This document shows positions 10,633 to 21,079 of a stretch of 64,000 nucleotides of DNA, in pieces. The notes below the pieces were generated by a model that worked only from the letters and a program-made list of their open reading frames with translations, was not told where the DNA came from and ran no database searches. A program made the translations under genes and the position numbers. Position 1 is the stretch's first letter; each line of letters opens with the position of its first letter. Source of the DNA: Clarkia xantiana subsp. parviflora (Eukaryota; Streptophyta; Magnoliopsida; Myrtales; Onagraceae); NCBI GenBank assembly GCA_036873135.1, contig JAPTYO010000009.1, positions 41,866,756-41,930,755 on the forward strand, given 5' to 3'.

Positions 10633-11962
10633 TGTTGGATCACGGGCGAAGCTCCGTTACGTCCTTGACGGAAAGCTTGGACTCCTGGGCTCCGCGTAAT
10701 CCTGCAAAAGGGGATGACCTGGGTGGTGACCCAGAATCCCTCTCCGATGCTTAAATGAGTATGTGATCAATGAGGTGGCAGCAGTAATCTAAGTGCGTAT
10801 TAGATAGTGTGTTTTCTGAGGTAACTTCCTCCTTTATATAGGAGGGTAGGGGTGGCAATTCGTGCTATCGTGCGTGCTATCGTGCGCATCAGTGATCGTG
10901 TCGTGTTAAACTTACTGAACACGAACACGCACGATAAGCTTATCGTGCCACATTTTGCAAACACGAACACGACACGGATATTTTCGTGCGTGTTCGTGTC
11001 GTGCTATCGTGTTGTGAAGGATATTCGGTTGTCTATATATATATACGAGATCTTTAAGCAAAAAGCAAAATAATTAACTTCATATTTAAAAAACCTTGAA
11101 TTAATATGTCACTATTCATAAGTTAGTATTATATAGTTTAAAAACACTAAATAATAAACCACTAATTGGAGGTTATAGATAAGATTTGCTCAAAAAATAC
11201 TTAAAATTTAGTCTTATTAGCACAACTTTATCGTGTTATCGTGCGTGTCGTGTTAGGATACTCAAACACGAACACAGCACGGAAGTTATATCGTGTTAGT
11301 CGTGTTCGTGCTATCGTGTTATCGTACTGCCATATGCTAGCACGAACACGGTTTTTTTCGTGCGTGTTCGTGTCGTGCTATCGTGTCGTGTCACAAATTG
11401 CCAGCCCTATAGGAGGGGAAGTTACTCAGTTACCTGTGACCGTGATTGGCCGTTTTGCCCATGATTCCGTGTATCTCGCTACGATTCCGTATATCTCGTT
11501 CGGGATTCCATAGATTTCTCCCCACGCTCCGCGTATCTTACCCATACTCCGCGTATCTCGGGCACGCCCTGCGTATCTCGGGAAGTTTATCTATATCTTT
11601 AACCGTTGTTCCACTACTCTATCTAGTAGGCGGGTTTCGCGGTCTTATCCTCTGATCGCAAGTCTCGACTCCCGTCGGGGACTCCAGAGTTATCTCCATT
11701 CCAGGTCACCATCCAGGACCCTTTGTCTCACGAGACAGGTCCAACCTCTGCGGGGCTTTTATCATCGGGGCCTTTACTAAGGCATATCGGGGCCTACTCA
11801 GAGGCTTCTTGTCGGGAGCATTTAGCTCAAGTATCGGGGCCGCTATCGTCCGGACCCTTCATACTGGGCCTCTGGGCCTTCCAGGCTTTTCACGAGGCCC
11901 ACTGGACCTACTCGCCGTCCATTGGCTGTTAACGGGGCTAACGATTACATCGGAACCCATCA
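10633..11962 (-). repeat. 3' LTR of G1 (interrupted by a hAT-type MITE)
   Basis: Plus-strand ends TGTTGGATCACGGGC and GGAACCCATCA. It is collinear with 19692-20450 except for the insertion at 10847-11409. The minus-strand polypurine tract CTTGGGGGCAAA lies directly before it, at 11963-11974. Confidence 0.95.
10847..11409. mobile_element. hAT-type non-autonomous element (MITE)
   Basis: 563 bp with terminal inverted repeats TAGGGGTGGCAATT and AATTGCCAGCCCTA. Exact 8-bp TSD TAGGAGGG at 10839-10846 and 11410-11417; the uninterrupted LTR at 19692-20450 has this octamer once. Both sub-terminal regions are filled with variants of CGTGTTCGTGTCGTGCTATCG, which may be transposase-binding repeats. The centre is AT-rich. 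No transposase is encoded. Confidence 0.9.
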
Positions 11963-11974
11963 TTTGCCCCCAAG
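11963..11974 (-). other. polypurine tract of G1
   Basis: Minus strand CTTGGGGGCAAA immediately upstream of the 3' LTR, the expected site of plus-strand priming. The same tract precedes the 3' LTRs of G2 (48647-48658) and G3 (50567-50578). Confidence 0.8.
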
Positions 11975-11984
11975 ACATGGGGGA

Positions 11985-12125
11985 CTTTTAGTTCGTCGTG
12001 TCTTCCAGTTCCGATCTTCTGACCTCGCTGTCGGTGGCTTTTGTCTTCATACCTCCCGATACCGCCGTCGGAGGCTTTTACCTTTACATTTTTTGATACC
12101 TCAGTCGGAGGCTTTTGCCTTGCGC
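11985..12125 (+). repeat. GTCGGAGGCTTTTG short repeats upstream of the antisense gene (G1)
   Basis: Three or four copies of a roughly 40-bp unit containing CCGTCGGAGGCTTTT, between the polypurine tract and the TATA box of the antisense gene. Equivalent arrays occur in G2 (48500-48600) and G3 (50620-50725). Confidence 0.65.
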
Positions 12126-12403
12126 GTGGTTGTCGTATGACAGAGTCTCTCACTCATGATTACTTCGGGCCCACTGGACTTTGTGGGCAGTTGCCAAATC
12201 CAAGGAGACTCCTCGGTTACTGTAGCATTAAATGCTAGGGATTATGAAACGTCTCTCAACTCGGCGTGACTGTTGCTTTCTGAAAAAGCACTCATTACGT
12301 CACCAACGTCTTTTCCGTACAGTCCCCATAGTCTCGACGATCAAGATTAAATCGTTTCGTCTTCAACGGTCCAGATTAAGTCTGTCCAGTTTGTCTTTTT
12401 GCT

Positions 12404-12410
12404 TATAAAA
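12404..12410 (+). promoter_or_regulatory. TATA box of the antisense gene in G1
   Basis: TATAAAA in the context TTTTGCTTATAAAAGC, 119 bp upstream of the ATG at 12529 and on the strand opposite to gag-pol. The same context is present in G2 (48132-48138) and G3 (51088-51094), which supports a conserved promoter. Confidence 0.7.
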
Positions 12411-12528
12411 GCTAGAACTCTGGTGCTATTTTCCTTCACTGTCTCCATTTCTGGAAGCTCATCCATTTTCGAACTCGAAGCTTCTTCTCCCCGTTTCTTT
12501 TGCTCTTCAGGTGATCCAAGATTTTACA

Positions 12529-12912
12529 ATGTCTGGTAAGGTTTTCTTCTCTATTGTTTGCCTTCATCTTTATTTAGCTTGATTGTGTTTTTCTGAATAA
12601 ACCTAACATTCCTTTCAATGGCTAATTTCAGACAGTGGGTCTGGTTTCGAGGGAAGGAAGCCTTTCAACTTCGACTATGTTCTGAACGAAATTTTCAGCA
12701 CTGCTTATGATGCAGCTCTCCGGGAAGGATGTATCATTTCCGCCAAAGAAGCCGATGCTCAAGGCCGGAAATGCATACCACAAGTTCAGAGTGAAGAGGA
12801 GCTACTTCTTCATCGAAAACTCCTCGATCCCCTGCCCCCGATAACCAATCCTCCAACGGCTGACCCTGTGGAGCCTTCTGCCACCAACCTTTGTGGACCC
12901 AGCTCCCGTTGA
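12529..12912 (+). pseudogene. truncated antisense gene of G1
   Basis: Exon 1 is ATGTCTG (12529-12535) followed by GTAAGG; exon 2 starts at 12632 after TTTCAG, giving MSDSGSGFEG and then PFNFDYVLNEIFSTAYDAAL. This matches the start of the full gene in G2 and G3 (APFTFEFAVNEISEASYEVA). After REGCI the frame jumps to sequence like the end of the last exon (PTADPVEPSAT), so an internal deletion of about 2 kb removed most of exons 2-4. A further 1-bp shift gives a stop at 12910-12912 ahead of the ancestral end. Presumably non-functional. Confidence 0.75.
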
Positions 12913-13110
12913 TGCTGCCAATAAGGACCAAGCTTAATGCATTATATCTTTAGTCCTTGTGGTTTTTCTCCTTGGAATTTTGTATCGGACCCCTTTGGCC
13001 TTCGAGCCTTTACATAAGAAATTTCTTTCGACTATTTTAATTCCCATAGTTATTTGCGTTCCGATGCACCATTTAAGATGACTTCATACGTCCCTTCGAC
13101 GCTTTACTCG

Positions 13111-13470
13111 AGACTTTACCACTTAAGGTTTCTCGTCTTATCGGGATTTCACCACTTAAGATTTCCTTTCCAATCGGGACTTCACCACTTAAGGTTTCTC
13201 ATCCAATCGGGACTTTCACCACTTAAGGTTTCTCATCCAATCGGGACTTCACCACTTAAGGTTTCTTGTCCAATCGGGACTTCACCACTTAAGGTTTCTT
13301 GTCCAATCGGGACTTCACCACTTAAGGTTTCCTTTCCAATCGGGACTTCACCACTTAAGGTTTCTCATCCAATCGGGACTTTCACCACTTAAGGTTTCTC
13401 ATCCAATCGGGACTTCACCACTTAAGGTTTCTTGTCCAATCGGGACTTCACCACTTAAGGTTTCTCGTCC
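13111..13470. repeat. 32-33-bp tandem array 3' of the antisense gene (G1)
   Basis: About eleven units of the form ACCACTTAAGGTTTCTCATC + CAATCGGGACTTC. It lies between the end of the antisense gene and the integrase end. Related arrays with other copy numbers and spacers occur in G2 (44781-45020) and G3 (54030-54300). The long open frame at 13054-13392 is a by-product of the repeat period. Confidence 0.9.
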
Positions 13471-13499
13471 CTGCCTTTCAAGGCCTATTTTCCCTATCA

Positions 13500-13890
13500 C
13501 TTGAGATGATTTTTCACACCCTTTAGGGCTTTTACCGTGCCGAATCAGATGACTTTAATCGTACCCTTCAAGGGCTTTTATCGCGTCTTTACCAGACGGC
13601 TTAATCGTACCCTTTAAGGCTTTTTGCCGCATCATATAGACGACTTATGCGGACCTGCTAAGGCTTTTTCGTACCCGTTAAGGCTTTTGGCCGCATCATA
13701 TAGACGACTTACGCGGACCCATTAGGGCCTTTTCGTACCTAGGCTTTTGGTTGCATCATAAAGACGACTTACGCATACCCCGTAGGGCTTTTGTCCATAC
13801 CTGTTAAGGCTTTTGGCCGCATCATATAAACGACTTACGGATACCCCGCAGGGCTTTTCTCGTACCTCGGAAGGCTTTTGTCGCGCCCCT
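13500..13890. repeat. ~45-60-bp imperfect tandem array (G1)
   Basis: Repeated units with the core GGCCGCATCATATAGACGAC, TTACGCGGACC and a GTTAAGGCTTTT spacer, six or so copies of unequal length. Shared with G2 (44355-44780) and G3 (54300-54790). Non-coding. Confidence 0.85.
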
Positions 13891-14018
13891 CTGGACGTCT
13901 TACTAATAATTAGAATAAATCTAAAAACAATTTGATCGGAAGCAACTTCTTTTAATAACTCAAAGCTTTGCTTACATCGGATTGATAGATAACTTGCGCA
14001 ATTCGCGGCGACTTAATA

Positions 14019-17000
14019 TCAAACATGATACTTCTTCAAGTGTTCGCCACTGAAGGAATGCTTCAACATCTTGCCATCAAGGTCCTCTAGCTTGTATGCA
14101 TTGGGTGCTGGCATCCCTACGATCTTGTAAGGTCCCTCCCATTTTGGCGATAGCTTGTTGATCCGATCTTGATGAATGAACTCGTTCCTTCGCCAGACAA
14201 GTTCTCCCACGAAGAACTGTCGGGATTTGACACGTCGATTGTAATATCGGGCTGTTACCAGACGCATCCGAGCCTGGACTTCAGCAGCCTTACATCTTTT
14301 CTCCTCGAGCAAGTCTAAGTCTAGACGTCTCATTTCCTCGTTCGTCAGAGGTTCGTAATATTTCGCGCGATGGGACGCCACCGCTATTTCCACGGGAGCA
14401 ACTGCCTCTGTGCCATAGACCAGGCCAAACGGAGTCTCCCCTGTCGACTGCTTGGGTGTTGTTCTGACAGCCCACAACACGTTTTCCAGCTCATCCAGCC
14501 AATGGCCCTGCAAGGCGTAGACTCTCTTCTTCAAGCCATCCATCACGATCTTGTTGGCTGATTCTACTTGGCCATTGGTCTGAGCATGGCAGACTGAAGC
14601 GGTCCGATGCTCGATGTTCAACTCCTCCAGGTACTCCTTCAACTGAGCCCCATTGAACGGAGGGCCGTTGTCGCTGATCAGCACTCGAGGAACCCCATAC
14701 CGGGATATGATCTGAGTTTGAAGGAACTTGAGGATCTGCTGTCCCGTCGTCTTGGCCAATGCTTTAGCCTCTATCCACTTTGAGAAGTAATCGATAGCCA
14801 CGAGTAAATACTTGCACTGACCTTTCGCTTGGGGAAGGGGTCCCACCAAATCAATGCCCCAATGCGCGAAGGGCCAAGCACTCCTGATGGGCATCAAGTC
14901 CGCGGCGGGAGCCACGATATTGGGAGCGTACCTTTGGCATGCATCACAGGATTGGACCATCGCTGTCGCTTTCCTCACGATGGATCGGGCCCTTCATAAC
15001 AGGCCGCGACTCCCTCATGTAGCTCTCTCAGGATCCGATTTGTATCCGGCTCCGCCACGCATTTCAGGAAAGGCTTCACATGCCCCCTCTTGTATAACTG
15101 GTTGTCCACCATCACGTAGTCGTTCGCAATCCGACGCAGCCTGACAGCTGCCACTTCATCATCTGGGAGTGCCCCCGTAGTCAGGTATGTGACCATCGGG
15201 GTCATCCAGGTGGGTTTTTCTTCTTCCTCCGATCCTGCTTCCACAGCGCATACCTCCGATGGATCAATGGTCGAGATAATCACTCTTTCCAGGAAATGCA
15301 CCTTCCGATTTTCCTCCGGGACCACTCCTAGAGCAAACTTGCTTAGGGCGTCTGCCTCCGCGTTTTCTTCCCTCGGGATTGCCTCGATATCAAAGCTTTT
15401 GAAGCTTCCCTTCAAAGTCTGCACCTCGTGCAAATACTTCCTCATCGTCGGGCTCTTAGCTTCATAGTTCCCCTGGACCTGATTCACGATCAAGCTGGCA
15501 TCGCACTTCACTTTCAAATGGTCGACCCCCGTACCCTTGGAAATTTTGAGGCCCGTGATGAGAGCCTCGTACTCCGCTTCAATGTTGGTGGCTTTGAATG
15601 TCAAGGCCAAGGCATATCACAGGGGCTCGCCTCCACCGGGCGGTATCAATACGAACCCTGCCCCTGATCCTTCTACACTTGATGAACCATCAGTGTACAT
15701 CTCCCAAGTGTTCTCCTCATTTGGCTGCTCTGACTGTTCTGTTATCTGGGCCTATTCTGCTATCGGGACCTCCATGGTTGCCCCCTCTGCGGGACTCGCT
15801 ACTTCCAGATCGGTTGCCGTAGACTCAGCTATAAAATCAGCCAATGCCTGGCCCTTAATAGCAGTTCGCGGAGCAAAATGTATTCGGAACTCCGTAAGCT
15901 CGATGGCCCATTCCACCAATCTCCCCGACGCCTCCGGTCGATTCAAAAAGTGCTTCAAGGGCTGATTGGTCAACACTGTAACCTCGTGTGCATGGAAGTA
16001 AGGTCGGAGCTTTCGAGCGGCAACAATTAACGCAAAGAGATACTTCTCAATGGCGGGATAGTTCATTTCTGATTTGGCAAATGCCTTGCTTACATAATAG
16101 ACAGGCACTTGGTTGCCCTTGACAATCTTAATCAAAACAGAACTAACAGCAACATCAGAAACAGCCAAATAGAGATAAAGCGGCTCGACTGGAGCCGGTT
16201 TCGCCAACGGCGGGAGGGTACGGAGATGCTGCTTGAGTGCTTGGAATGCCTCCTCTCACTTGTCGGACCATTCAAACTTCTTGTGAGCCCTTAGCACATC
16301 AAAAAATGGCATGGCTCTGTCACTCGCCTTGGATAAGAATCGATTCATCGCGGCCAACCGGCCATTCAAAACTTGAACCTCCCGATGAGTCTTCGGGGAC
16401 TGCATCTCCTCGATTGCTCGCAGCTTCTCGGGATTCACCTCGATTCCTCTCTGGCTCACCATGAACCCTAGGAACTTCCCCGAGTTCACCCCGAAAGCAC
16501 ACTTGTATGGGTTCAACAGAACCTGATGAAACCTCATCCGCTCAAACGCCGCCGCCAAGTTTTGGACATGGTCTCCTGCCTGCCGGGACTTCACGAGCAT
16601 GTCATCCACATACGCCTCCATCGTCTTTCCCAGCATGTCCCCGAACAACTTGTTCACCATCCGCTGGTAAGTTGCTCCGGCATTGATCAATCCGAAGGGC
16701 ATCACGTCGTAGTGGTAGACGTCACTATCAGCATAGAAGGGGGGCGTCCTCCTTCGCCATCTTGATCTGGTTGTATCCGGAGTAGGCATCCATGAAGCTC
16801 AACAGCTCATGTCCCGATGTGGCATCCACCAACTGGTCAATCCTCGGGAGCGGGTAGCAATCCTTCGGGCAGGCCTTGTTCAAGTCGCGGAAATCGACAC
16901 ACATCCGCCACTTTCCATTGCTCTTTCGTACCAGGACTGGGTTAGCGACCCATGTCTGGAATCGGAGCTCCTTGATGAATCCAGCGTCGAGCAGTCTGCC

Positions 17001-17225
17001 CACCTCTTGCTGGATCGCGATTCTCTTATCCGCGCCCATCGGACGCCTCCTCTGCGCGATAGGCTTGATCGCGGGGTCAATCTTCAGTTCGTGCACAATT
17101 ACATCGGGACTGATTCCTGGCATATCACTCGGAGACCAGGCAAACAGCTCCTCGAACTCTTTCAGAAGCTCGATCAACTCTCGAGCTCTCTCATCCGACA
17201 GAGCAGCTCCGATCTTTACCTTCCT
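14019..17225 (-). pseudogene. pol: pol of G1: RT, two RNase H domains, integrase (broken)
   Basis: Minus strand. RT begins LIELLKEFEELFAWSPSD and includes the catalytic YVDD near 16610. A Ty3-type RNase H region (YVSKAF...LTNQPLKHFL) follows, then integrase 14019-14978 with GIDLVGPL, SDNGPPFNG and QVESANK (the D-D-E triad) and a GPY/F-like end (WEGPYKIVG). Between them is the second RNase H (NIEAEYEALI, KCDASL, EADALSKF). Breaks: a frameshift at about 16735, stops at 16256 and 15752, and a deletion of roughly 66 bp at about 14978 that removed the middle of the integrase HHCC zinc finger. Ancestrally continuous with gag-PR. Confidence 0.92.
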
Positions 17226-19637
17226 TCAAGGTCCATCAATCTCAACCTCCTTCAGATCCTCCATGGGGGCGGGACGCCCAAACTCTTCTCGAGGATCGGC
17301 ATCGGTCTGTAAGACAGCCATGGCTTCCCTTCTTCTCCGTCGGGTGGCATTGACGTAACACTTTCGTGACGCCACCTGGTCGCCCTTAACTTCTCCGACA
17401 CCATGGTTAGTCGGGAACTTCATCTTCCGGTGGACTGTCGAGGCGACCGCCATGAGAGGGTTAATGGTGGTCCTCCCGATGATAGCATTGTACGTTCCCG
17501 CGGATTCTACCATGACGAAATCCACGTTCCGCCGTTCCATCTTCCAGCCGCTACCAAACTCCACCGGTAAGGTAATCATCCCCAATGGATAGGAAGTCGA
17601 CCCAGAGAATCCCACCATCGGGAAGTTCACCTGCGCCAGGTCCTTCTTCGTCTTTCCCATGGCCTCCAGGGCATCCATGAAAAGAATGTCGGAGGAGCTC
17701 CCTCCGTCTATCAGGATCCGCTTCATCTCGAATCCGTCTACGTCCAGGGTCACGACCAAGGCGTCATCGTGGGGGCTCTCCACGCCTATCAAATCCTCCG
17801 CCGAGAAGGAAATCACCATTTCCTCCTTTAGAGTCCACGACCGGGACCTCTTGCCTAGCACCACAGCAGCGGAGATGCGAGAAGCATAATTCTCCCGGGA
17901 AGCAGTGGTGTCACCTCCCGCTGCCATTCCTCCATGAATGACGTTAATGGTTCCCCGTCTCTCCTTACGGGAACCGGAACCAGAAGGCTCTGAGTCAACC
18001 TTCTTCTTCTTCGGGGATCGGTCACGGGACTTGGAACGGGACCGCGACCGACTTTTGGAACGGGATCGGCACCTTCCCCTTCCGACGAACTCCTTAAGCT
18101 TCCCCTTCTGGATCAGCTTCTCTATCTCCTTCTTCAACTCCCGACAGCTATCTGCGTCGTGACCATTGGCTCGATGGTACCGACAATAACGATCCGAGCG
18201 ACCTCCTAGGAACTCCCCTTCCTTCCTCGGGGGGTATCGAGCAAGACCTTGCCGATCCATCACAGCTAGCACGGAGGTCATCGAGCTGTTGATGGGGACA
18301 CTTCGACCTTCGCGGTTATCCTTCTTCGGAGGACGCCTGTCCTCCCTTCTCTCGGGGCGACCACGGTTCCTACTCCCTTCTGACTTGTCGCTCCCCTTGC
18401 GATCATCCGACAGCTTGGACGATGGCTTTCCTCTTCCCGATTTTGGAGGATCAAGCTCTCCGGCAGCAATCTTCGACTCCTGGACGTCGATTTGCTGTTT
18501 CACCCTCGCTTGCAGGGCCTCCATACTCCACACAGCCTTCGAGGCTACACTGTGCATCAGAACGGACCCATATGGAGCAGATAGGTTCCGAAGGAAAGTG
18601 CGGATGGTCTCTCCCTCCGATATCTCTTCATCGATCTCCGCGGCACTGGCAGTGAATCGTTGGTAGTAATATGCCAACGATTCGTCGGGTCTCTGCACCA
18701 CCTGGGTCAGGGACCTTACACTCTTCAGAAGACGCCTCCGACCTTGATATTGCTTGATAAACCGATCGTGCATGTCCGCCCAGCACATAATGCATCCTGG
18801 CGGGAGGCTGAAAAACCAAGTCATGGCCCTTTCTCCCAGAGTGATCGGGAACAGCGAACACACGTGGTCGTCGTTCGAGGTTCTACCCATGCAAGCCTGG
18901 ACATGTCTCTGAACATGGCGAACCGGGTCTCCTTCACCATCGTACTCCTTGATGGTCGGGATGCCTAGCCCTGGCGGGGCGACAGTATCCAACAGCCGCG
19001 GAATGAAAGGATGGCTGGATCGATCCCTCAACTCCGATGTCATCTGCTTCTGGTCACCCATGCAGATGCTGACGATCTTCACCACCTGATCAGGGGTGAT
19101 GGGGCCATTCAGGGGAATGGTCCTGTTTTGCACTGGTCCCGGGTCGTTGACCACGAACTTCTCCAAGTGCGCGGGTTCCTTACCCCTATTCCTGGGTTGA
19201 ACCTCCTGGACCTCCTGTTCTTCTGGGACCACCCTCGGAGGGGGTGGGGGCAGCTCTTCTCGCGGAGGCAACTCCTCTGCCCTCCTGGCAGCTTCTCTCT
19301 TGTCCAACAGAGCCTCCATGGCTGCCAGAAACATAGGCATAGCATTTGCTACCGCCTTGGCCAACTCTGAGTTCGAAGAAGAGTCTGCTTCCCTTCGCGG
19401 GACCTCCTCTCTGTGCCCCACCGGGTTTGGGGGAGCATCCACCTCCCTTCGCGGGATATCTTGCCTGTTCAGTGTCGTGTCTCGGACTGAGACCTCCTCA
19501 TCACCATGCCCCCCTGTCTGGGAAACAGCAGGGTATTCACCTTGTTCAGCAACATGTTCCGGCAACGGGGAATTCACAGTTCCAGCGGGGCGAGAACTGC
19601 CGGCTTGAACTTGTTTCTTCTTGCCACCACCGGCCAT
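17226..19637 (-). CDS. gag-pro: gag-protease ORF of G1 (803 aa)
   Basis: Starts at MAGGGKKKQVQAGSS, 34 bases after the PBS. A proline/glutamate-rich region covers about 120-150. The Gag core is about 220-345 (AMTWFFSLPPG, YYYQRFTASAAEID). A zinc-knuckle-like C-x3-H-x4-H-x4-C is at 485-498 (CRYHRANGHDADSC). An Arg-Ser-rich basic tract is at 521-545. The aspartic protease active site is at 643-650 (LIDGGSSSD, a DGG variant), with its partner motif NAIIGRTT near 717-724. The frame ends at a TGA after EVEIDGP; in G3 the same position reads on into RT, so the stop is a mutation, not a natural gag-pol boundary. Gag forms the particle and packages RNA; PR cleaves the polyprotein. Confidence 0.92.
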   Translation of the reverse strand: MAGGGKKKQVQAGSSRPAGTVNSPLPEHVAEQGEYPAVSQTGGHGDEEVSVRDTTLNRQDIPRREVDAPPNPVGHREEVPRREADSSSNSELAKAVANAMPMFLAAMEALLDKREAARRAEELPPREELPPPPPRVVPEEQEVQEVQPRNRGKEPAHLEKFVVNDPGPVQNRTIPLNGPITPDQVVKIVSICMGDQKQMTSELRDRSSHPFIPRLLDTVAPPGLGIPTIKEYDGEGDPVRHVQRHVQACMGRTSNDDHVCSLFPITLGERAMTWFFSLPPGCIMCWADMHDRFIKQYQGRRRLLKSVRSLTQVVQRPDESLAYYYQRFTASAAEIDEEISEGETIRTFLRNLSAPYGSVLMHSVASKAVWSMEALQARVKQQIDVQESKIAAGELDPPKSGRGKPSSKLSDDRKGSDKSEGSRNRGRPERREDRRPPKKDNREGRSVPINSSMTSVLAVMDRQGLARYPPRKEGEFLGGRSDRYCRYHRANGHDADSCRELKKEIEKLIQKGKLKEFVGRGRCRSRSKSRSRSRSKSRDRSPKKKKVDSEPSGSGSRKERRGTINVIHGGMAAGGDTTASRENYASRISAAVVLGKRSRSWTLKEEMVISFSAEDLIGVESPHDDALVVTLDVDGFEMKRILIDGGSSSDILFMDALEAMGKTKKDLAQVNFPMVGFSGSTSYPLGMITLPVEFGSGWKMERRNVDFVMVESAGTYNAIIGRTTINPLMAVASTVHRKMKFPTNHGVGEVKGDQVASRKCYVNATRRRRREAMAVLQTDADPREEFGRPAPMEDLKEVEIDGP

Positions 19638-19670
19638 TGATCTGGTAGAAACTATTTTGTCTTTTTGTTA

Positions 19671-19691
19671 GTTTCCCACAGACGGCGCCAA
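19671..19691 (-). other. primer-binding site of G1
   Basis: Minus strand TTGGCGCCGTCTGTGGGAAA directly after the 5' LTR end. Identical starts follow the 5' LTRs of G2 and G3. The priming tRNA was not assigned. Confidence 0.85.
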
Positions 19692-20450
19692 TGTTGGATC
19701 ACGGGCGAAGCTCCGTTACGTCCTTGACGGAAAGCTTGGACTCATGGGCTCCGCGTAATCCTGCAAAAGGGGATGACCTGGGTGGTGACCCAGAATCCCT
19801 CTCCGATGCTTAAATGAGTATGTGATCAATGGGGTGGCAGCAGTAATCTAAGTGCGTATTAGATAGTGTGTTTTCTGAGGTAACTTCCTCCTTTATATAG
19901 GAGGGGAAGTTACTCAGTTACCTGTGACCGTGATTGGCCGTTCTGCCCATGATTCTGTATATCTCGCTACGATTCCGTATATCTCGTTCGGGATTCCGTA
20001 GATTTCTCCCCACGCTCCGCGTATCTTACCCATACTCCGCGTATCTCGGGCACGCCCTGCGTATCTCGGGGAGTTTATCTATATCTTTAACCGTTGTTCC
20101 ACTACTCTATCTAGTAGGCGGGTTTCGCGGTCTTATCCTCTGATCGCAAGTCTCGACTCTCGTCGGGGACTCCAGAGTTATCTCCATTCCAGGTCACCAT
20201 CCAGGACCCTTTGTCTCACGAGACAGGTCCAGCCTCTGCGGGGCTTTTATCATCGGGGCCTTTACTAAGGCATATCGGGGCCTACTCAGAGGCTTCTTGT
20301 CGGGAGCATTTAGCTCAAGTATCGGGGCCGCTATCGTCGGGACCCTTCATACTGGGCCTCTGGGCCTTCCAGGCTTTTCACGAGGCCCACTGGACCTACT
20401 CGCCGTCCATTGGCTGTTAACGGGGCTAACGATTACATCGGAACCCATCA
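19692..20450 (-). repeat. 5' LTR of G1
   Basis: 759 bp; minus strand TGATGGGTTCCGATGTAATC to GTGATCCAACA. The TATA box (TATATAAA) is at 19892-19899 on the minus strand. Upstream in U3 is an array of GAGATACGCGGAG-type repeats. Uninterrupted, so it gives the empty-site form for the MITE in the 3' LTR. Confidence 0.95.
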
Positions 20451-20455
20451 GGAAT

Positions 20456-20669
20456 AATGACTTGAGCGACAGCATTAGGGGAGTCATCTTGTTCCTGAGC
20501 CAGAATTGATGACACCTTGAAAACTTTACTCATCTCCAGGTCATGATGAAGGGTGTCACGAGTTAATCTGCTGACCTCCCAGTCGAAGAAACTCAAGGAT
20601 CTCCGACTCAAGCTTGTTAATTCCTAGTTCATATTTCTTGCCATCCAGAACAAATGGCCAAGGCTTCCA
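20456..20669. other. unidentified host fragment between G1 and C1
   Basis: 214 bp of unique-looking sequence. The minus strand has short open stretches (PWPFVLDGKKYELGINKLES in one frame; SLSFFDWEVSRL in another) separated by stops. I do not recognise a family; it may be remnant exon or old element sequence. With 36229-36407 it formed one contiguous target before C1 inserted. Confidence 0.4.
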
Positions 20670-20674
20670 CGATG

Positions 20675-20966
20675 TGTGAAGATTGCAAACCCTATGTCGC
20701 AGAAGAGGTGAAGAAGAAAGGGGAGAAAATTTGGAACTGTATTGCGGCTCATCGAGCTAGGGTTTACACCCTAACCCTCACCTTAAATATAGGCGGGGTC
20801 CCGAGTAATAACTCTAGGGTCCCCTTAGTTTGATAACCTCCAAATAGGTCCCAAATAAATCTGGGCCTCTCACAAAGTCAACAAGCCAACAATCCGAACA
20901 ACAAGCCCCAAACACCAACAGATAACAAGCCCACATACCAACTCAGTACCAGCTTGGGCCTCAATA
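20675..20966 (-). repeat. 3' LTR of C1
   Basis: Plus-strand ends TGTGAAGATTGCAAACC and GGGCCTCAATA. The adjacent minus-strand polypurine tract is CTTGAGGGGGCG (20967-20978). Confidence 0.92.
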
Positions 20967-21079
20967 CGCCCCCTCAAGCTGGTATGCTTGATAATCTTGA
21001 AAAACATCCACCAAACACAGAGCATATCCAACAATCAACTGAGACACGAAGGCAACCCTCTATCAAGTAAATAATGGAT

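Larger units (their letters stand above)
10633..20450 (-). mobile_element. G1: Ty3/Gypsy Tat-type LTR retrotransposon, 9.8 kb
   Basis: Bounded by LTRs 10633-11962 (3', split by a MITE) and 19692-20450 (5'), both 759 bp once the MITE and its TSD copy are removed. Perfect 5-bp TSD GGAAT at 10628-10632 and 20451-20455. The minus-strand order is 5' LTR, PBS, gag-PR, RT, RNase H, second RNase H, integrase, tandem arrays, a truncated antisense gene, polypurine tract, 3' LTR. About ten LTR mismatches by eye (near 98.7% identity) mean a fairly young insertion. Pol is broken by stops and frameshifts, so it is non-functional. It is shorter than G2 and G3 mainly because the antisense gene lost about 2 kb. 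Confidence 0.95.

Noticed and set aside
10852..11513. Frames of 73 and 90 codons in the G1 3' LTR
   Set aside because: They fall in the hAT-type MITE and its motif repeats.
13054..13392. 112-codon frame with SGLHHLRF/GTSPLKVS repeats
   Set aside because: Translation of the ~33-bp tandem array in G1, not a conserved protein.
13111..13890. Regularly spaced repeats resembling a CRISPR array
   Set aside because: Spacers are repeats too, the genome is a plant's, and the arrays belong to retrotransposon 3' regions.
16809..19648. Several 80-170-codon plus-strand frames across G1 gag-pol
   Set aside because: Shadows of the minus-strand gag-pol; GC-rich codons of the true frame leave the opposite strand open.
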